This document shows, piece after piece, positions 18,244 through 20,838 of a stretch of 20,838 nucleotides of DNA. The translations under genes were made by a program, and so were the position numbers. The stretch is from Fragilaria radians. Its lineage: Eukaryota; Bacillariophyta; Fragilariophyceae; Fragilariales; Fragilariaceae. The stretch covers positions 1-20,838 of the forward strand of contig CAAAJI010000488.1 in NCBI GenBank assembly GCA_900642245.1. Direction: 5' to 3'. Within the stretch, counting starts at the first letter, position 1; each line of letters begins with the position of its first letter. Below the pieces are notes generated by a model. That model was not told the origin of the DNA, made no database searches, and worked only from the letters and a program-made list of their open reading frames with translations.

Positions 18244-19542
18244 ATGGTCGTAGTAGTATCATCTACTACATCCCGAGATAGACGTTGGAAGAAATTTCAA
18301 CCAAAGAATTTGAGGAGCTTGTCAATTGCTTTGACGATAGGCATAATGATTGTTTGGATCCTTAGGATTCTGTTGATTTGGCTACTACTACCTATCCAAC
18401 GTTGGACTTTGAAGGAAAATCATGTTCAGATGTCTACTAATTCATCAATCATCCCTTCTAGGAATCTAAAAGGAGTGGTATCAAGCAATGGAAAAGACAT
18501 ACAGTTGCTCTCCGAATCAAATGACCTTATCACAGGGTCAGCAACAACATCGGTTCGACGAGGACAGGAGGAACAAAAGCAACAACAAGAATTTGTTGAG
18601 ACACGTAACAACACAGGAGCATTCTCTAATTGTACTGGACCTATACAAGAAGATCAATTTTTCTTTCCAAGACTTCATGATCATTCCATCTATGTGGCAT
18701 GTCGAAAGCTTCATTATAAGTTACCATTTCATTTAAAGAGGAATCGATTTTTTGTTATCATGAATGACCCTAATCGATATGGTGAGTACGTGTCACCCAA
18801 TCTTGTGATTGGGATCCTATCCTCTGTTCCCTTCATGGATCGGCGGAATGCCATACGACAAACATGGGGAAGGAATGTCCTCAATCGTTACTTTGTTGTG
18901 GGTGGGACAAACTTTACTAGGATCCAACAAGAATTTCATCGATATCAAGATATGATGTGGATCGATGTTGAGGAAACCTATGAGGATGTCTTATTCAAAT
19001 CTGGATCCATGTTGGCTATCCTTCAACGTCACATTATAGGATTTGATTATATCTTCAAGACAGATGATGATACCTATGTCAATATACCCGTTCTTCATCA
19101 AGAACTATCCCTTGGGGGAGAGGGATATCAACAAGAATATTTTGGACACTGTCATATCAATCGGACAATCCCATATCGACCATTTCAATGGAAACGATTA
19201 CCACCCTACTTTCGAAAGTTTATCGTGAACAAAACTGTCTATCCCGAAAGGTGGAATGCCCCATATTGTCAAGGAGCAGGATACGTCGTGGGTCCCAAAT
19301 TTGCACGATGTATATACTTAGAATTACCCTACATACGATATCATCCCTTTGAGGATGTTGCCATTGGGTTGATTGCCGAACGATGTTCCATAACAGCTGT
19401 CCGACATTCAGCGTCGAATGAATTCAAGTGGCATTTCCAAGTCGGTGAAGCGAATCTTAAAGATAAGATATTACAGCATCCTGTGGAGACTGCTAGTGAT
19501 ATGATGACACGGCATACTACAATTATGGATATTCACCATTGA
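18244..19542 (+). CDS. GT31-family beta-1,3-galactosyltransferase-like glycosyltransferase
   Basis: Predicted type II Golgi membrane enzyme that transfers a sugar, usually galactose or N-acetylglucosamine, from a UDP donor in beta-1,3 linkage to glycans. 432 aa: a short basic cytosolic N-terminus, one signal-anchor helix (~25-51), a Ser/Gln-rich stem with N-glycosylation sequons to ~140, then the GT31 domain. Family motifs in order are RRNAIRQTWG (~200-210), the D-x-D-type FKTDDDTYVN with Asp274-276, YCQGAGYVVG (~341-350) and the catalytic-region HPFEDVAIGL (Glu370, Asp371). All core motifs are intact, so an active enzyme is likely; acceptor and sugar cannot be told from sequence. No introns are needed. 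The start is the first in-frame ATG and gives a proper membrane anchor. Confidence 0.88.
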   Translation: MVVVVSSTTSRDRRWKKFQPKNLRSLSIALTIGIMIVWILRILLIWLLLPIQRWTLKENHVQMSTNSSIIPSRNLKGVVSSNGKDIQLLSESNDLITGSATTSVRRGQEEQKQQQEFVETRNNTGAFSNCTGPIQEDQFFFPRLHDHSIYVACRKLHYKLPFHLKRNRFFVIMNDPNRYGEYVSPNLVIGILSSVPFMDRRNAIRQTWGRNVLNRYFVVGGTNFTRIQQEFHRYQDMMWIDVEETYEDVLFKSGSMLAILQRHIIGFDYIFKTDDDTYVNIPVLHQELSLGGEGYQQEYFGHCHINRTIPYRPFQWKRLPPYFRKFIVNKTVYPERWNAPYCQGAGYVVGPKFARCIYLELPYIRYHPFEDVAIGLIAERCSITAVRHSASNEFKWHFQVGEANLKDKILQHPVETASDMMTRHTTIMDIHH

Positions 19543-20117
19543 AAATCAGTGAGGAAAATCTCCGAGAGAAACATAATACAGATCTACAATAATGTGACAT
19601 GAGTTGTAGAGCGCTCAGTCTCCTAACTCACATGAAAAAATCATAATCACAATGATCTTATCAATGGTATTTCCCACCGTGTTACACTAGATGACGTTTT
19701 TATTCATCGCAATCTTTTTCCATAAGAAACTGCTCTCTCTGAGAAAGCCATTGAACTCCTAAAAAAGATAATGCAATTCGCTTCTTCAAATCTAGTTTAG
19801 AAAACGATCCCTCCGCAAGATTGAAGGGAAATATCAGCAAGAATCCAACAGTACATTACTTTTTGCTACCATTGACAGTGTAAACTTATCTAAAGTATTT
19901 CAATGTGCTTCTATGAATCAATTTTTTCAAAGGTATGACCCAATAAGCGAATTCTAAATATTCAATTTTATTCATTTCATTAAAATTTATCTTTCTGCCT
20001 TTCAATCGTAGCGATCTGAATATTCGATCGTTTCTTCATCAGTTTCAATTCATGTTCTCCAATCCCCTCTACATTGACCATCCAACATTTCGCCGTCGGT
20101 TCATCACCGAAAAAAAT
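19543..20117. other. Convergent intergenic gap
   Basis: AT-rich sequence between the ends of the glycosyltransferase (plus) and the C19orf12-like gene (minus). No reading frame or distinct structure recognised; it holds both 3' ends. Confidence 0.5.
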
Positions 20118-20690
20118 CTATACCACTCGTCGTAGGACACGATCTAACTTTTCCATTTGATCATTTTTCAACAATTCACGATCTACCATATACCTCATGA
20201 CACCAAATATCGATGTTCCACCCATGAGAAGTTTCAATTCAGGATTATTGGCAATCGTATCCATAAATTCCTCCTTAAAGGACTGATGGAAGGCGGTTAA
20301 TACCTCCCGACGTTTCGCGACGGGTGTCTTTTCAAGAAGTTCATTGAGAGACACGACATTCCGAGATATCCTTGCCGCCATGGCCGTCCCGACTGCTCCT
20401 CCCACAACAGCTCCCACAGGGCCCGCCACAATGACACCGGCCATGACGGACAAGCCAGCTGCGACACCGGCTTGAGTTCCCTTACGTATAGTTACCTTAA
20501 TTTCTCGTTTACGAGCCATGTGTTGCAAATCTTCATAATCCTTCAGGTCTTGAAGTACATCTGCAGTAACAACGACTTGTCCGTCAACAGTCGATGAAGC
20601 ATTTGCAGCAGTGGCATCATTCACTTTTCCTTTCGAGTCATTCTGCTTATTATTTCTACTTGGTGGTAAGCAAAACCACCAGAAGAACAT
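20118..20690 (-). CDS. C19orf12-like glycine-zipper membrane protein
   Basis: 190 aa, single exon. The N-terminus (1-~40) is Ser/Asn/Ala-rich after MFFWWFCLPP. The core (~68-110) is a Gly/Ala-rich helical hairpin: TQAGVAAGLSVMAGVIVAGP, then VGAVVGGAVGTAMAARIS. An amphipathic C-terminal part follows with LNELLEKTPVAKRREVLTAF and a terminal helix (MVDRELLKNDQMEKLDRVL). This order (Gly-zipper hairpin with GP.G.avGGa.G, then L...L......R) is that of the C19orf12 family, found in animals, plants and algae. The human protein sits on mitochondria, ER contact sites and lipid droplets and is mutated in a brain iron-accumulation disease; its biochemical role is not settled. The membrane location here is inferred from the hairpin. 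Confidence 0.75.
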   Translation of the reverse strand: MFFWWFCLPPSRNNKQNDSKGKVNDATAANASSTVDGQVVVTADVLQDLKDYEDLQHMARKREIKVTIRKGTQAGVAAGLSVMAGVIVAGPVGAVVGGAVGTAMAARISRNVVSLNELLEKTPVAKRREVLTAFHQSFKEEFMDTIANNPELKLLMGGTSIFGVMRYMVDRELLKNDQMEKLDRVLRRVV

Positions 20691-20838
20691 CGCTTTTAGT
20701 TTATTTCAAAGCTTAACAATGATCGGAGAAGGAAATTCGCCATCAACGGGATTGATTTACTATACTATCGCAAATCCGTTTTGACTTTGGCGAAACATGT
20801 TTCGGGTTTAGAAATTGACCTGAAAAAGATACCGAAAT
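20691..20838. other. 5' flank of the C19orf12-like gene
   Basis: Short upstream region reaching the window edge. A plus-strand 21-codon frame starts at ATG 20719 but shows no motif. A near-E2F sequence TTTGGCGAAA is at 20786-20795. Confidence 0.4.

Noticed and set aside
20786..20795. TTTGGCGAAA upstream of the C19orf12-like gene as an E2F site
   Set aside because: It departs from TTTSSCGC by one base on each strand, and the downstream gene is not a cell-cycle gene.

Overview
The window looks like nuclear DNA of a diatom. It is AT-rich, genes lie on both strands with roughly 0.3-2 kb between them, and the introns that can be inferred are short, with GTAAGT/GTGAGT donors and AG acceptors. Several protein families point the same way: a DUF6824-domain protein, a type III metacaspase (p10-like region before p20), a membrane-tethered PstS-like phosphate-binding protein, and a small family (residues VRFNN..VRTI...TWY) that I know only from diatoms. 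No genus can be fixed from the sequence.

Layout. 1-2557 (minus): a DUF6824 gene of probably three exons (2557 to 1646), followed downstream by a second C-terminal coding block (1104 to 402). That block ends in the same C-terminal peptide motif but has no DUF6824 exon in front of it. 3651-4025 (plus): an isolated reading frame matching the last part of the DnaJ X domain, with its N-terminal part missing. 4365-6150 (minus): a two-exon PstS-like protein with signal peptide, coiled coil and C-terminal membrane anchor. 6151-9516: a gene-poor stretch with a diverged ~200-bp direct duplication and a rearranged Ty3/gypsy reverse transcriptase/RNase H relic. 9517-10550 (minus): RPA2, the middle subunit of replication protein A, probably starting in a 10-nt first exon just behind a perfect palindromic E2F-type site. 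11594-13699 (plus): a divergent type III metacaspase, head-to-head with RPA2. 13700-15831: intergenic, with a three-copy 25-bp hairpin repeat and a second retroelement relic (aspartic-protease motif). 15832-16473 (minus): the small diatom-type protein. 16909-18243: no recognised gene. 18244-19542 (plus): a Golgi-type GT31 glycosyltransferase. 20118-20690 (minus): a C19orf12-like membrane protein.

The genes do not form a pathway; this is ordinary eukaryotic neighbourhood structure. The parts most worth a second look are the metacaspase with altered catalytic-core motifs, the anchored phosphate-binding protein with a changed ligand loop, the duplicated C-terminal exon beside the DUF6824 gene, the RPA2 promoter/first-exon arrangement, and the tandem GUAA-loop hairpins. 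All functional statements rest on reading motifs by eye; no database search was possible.
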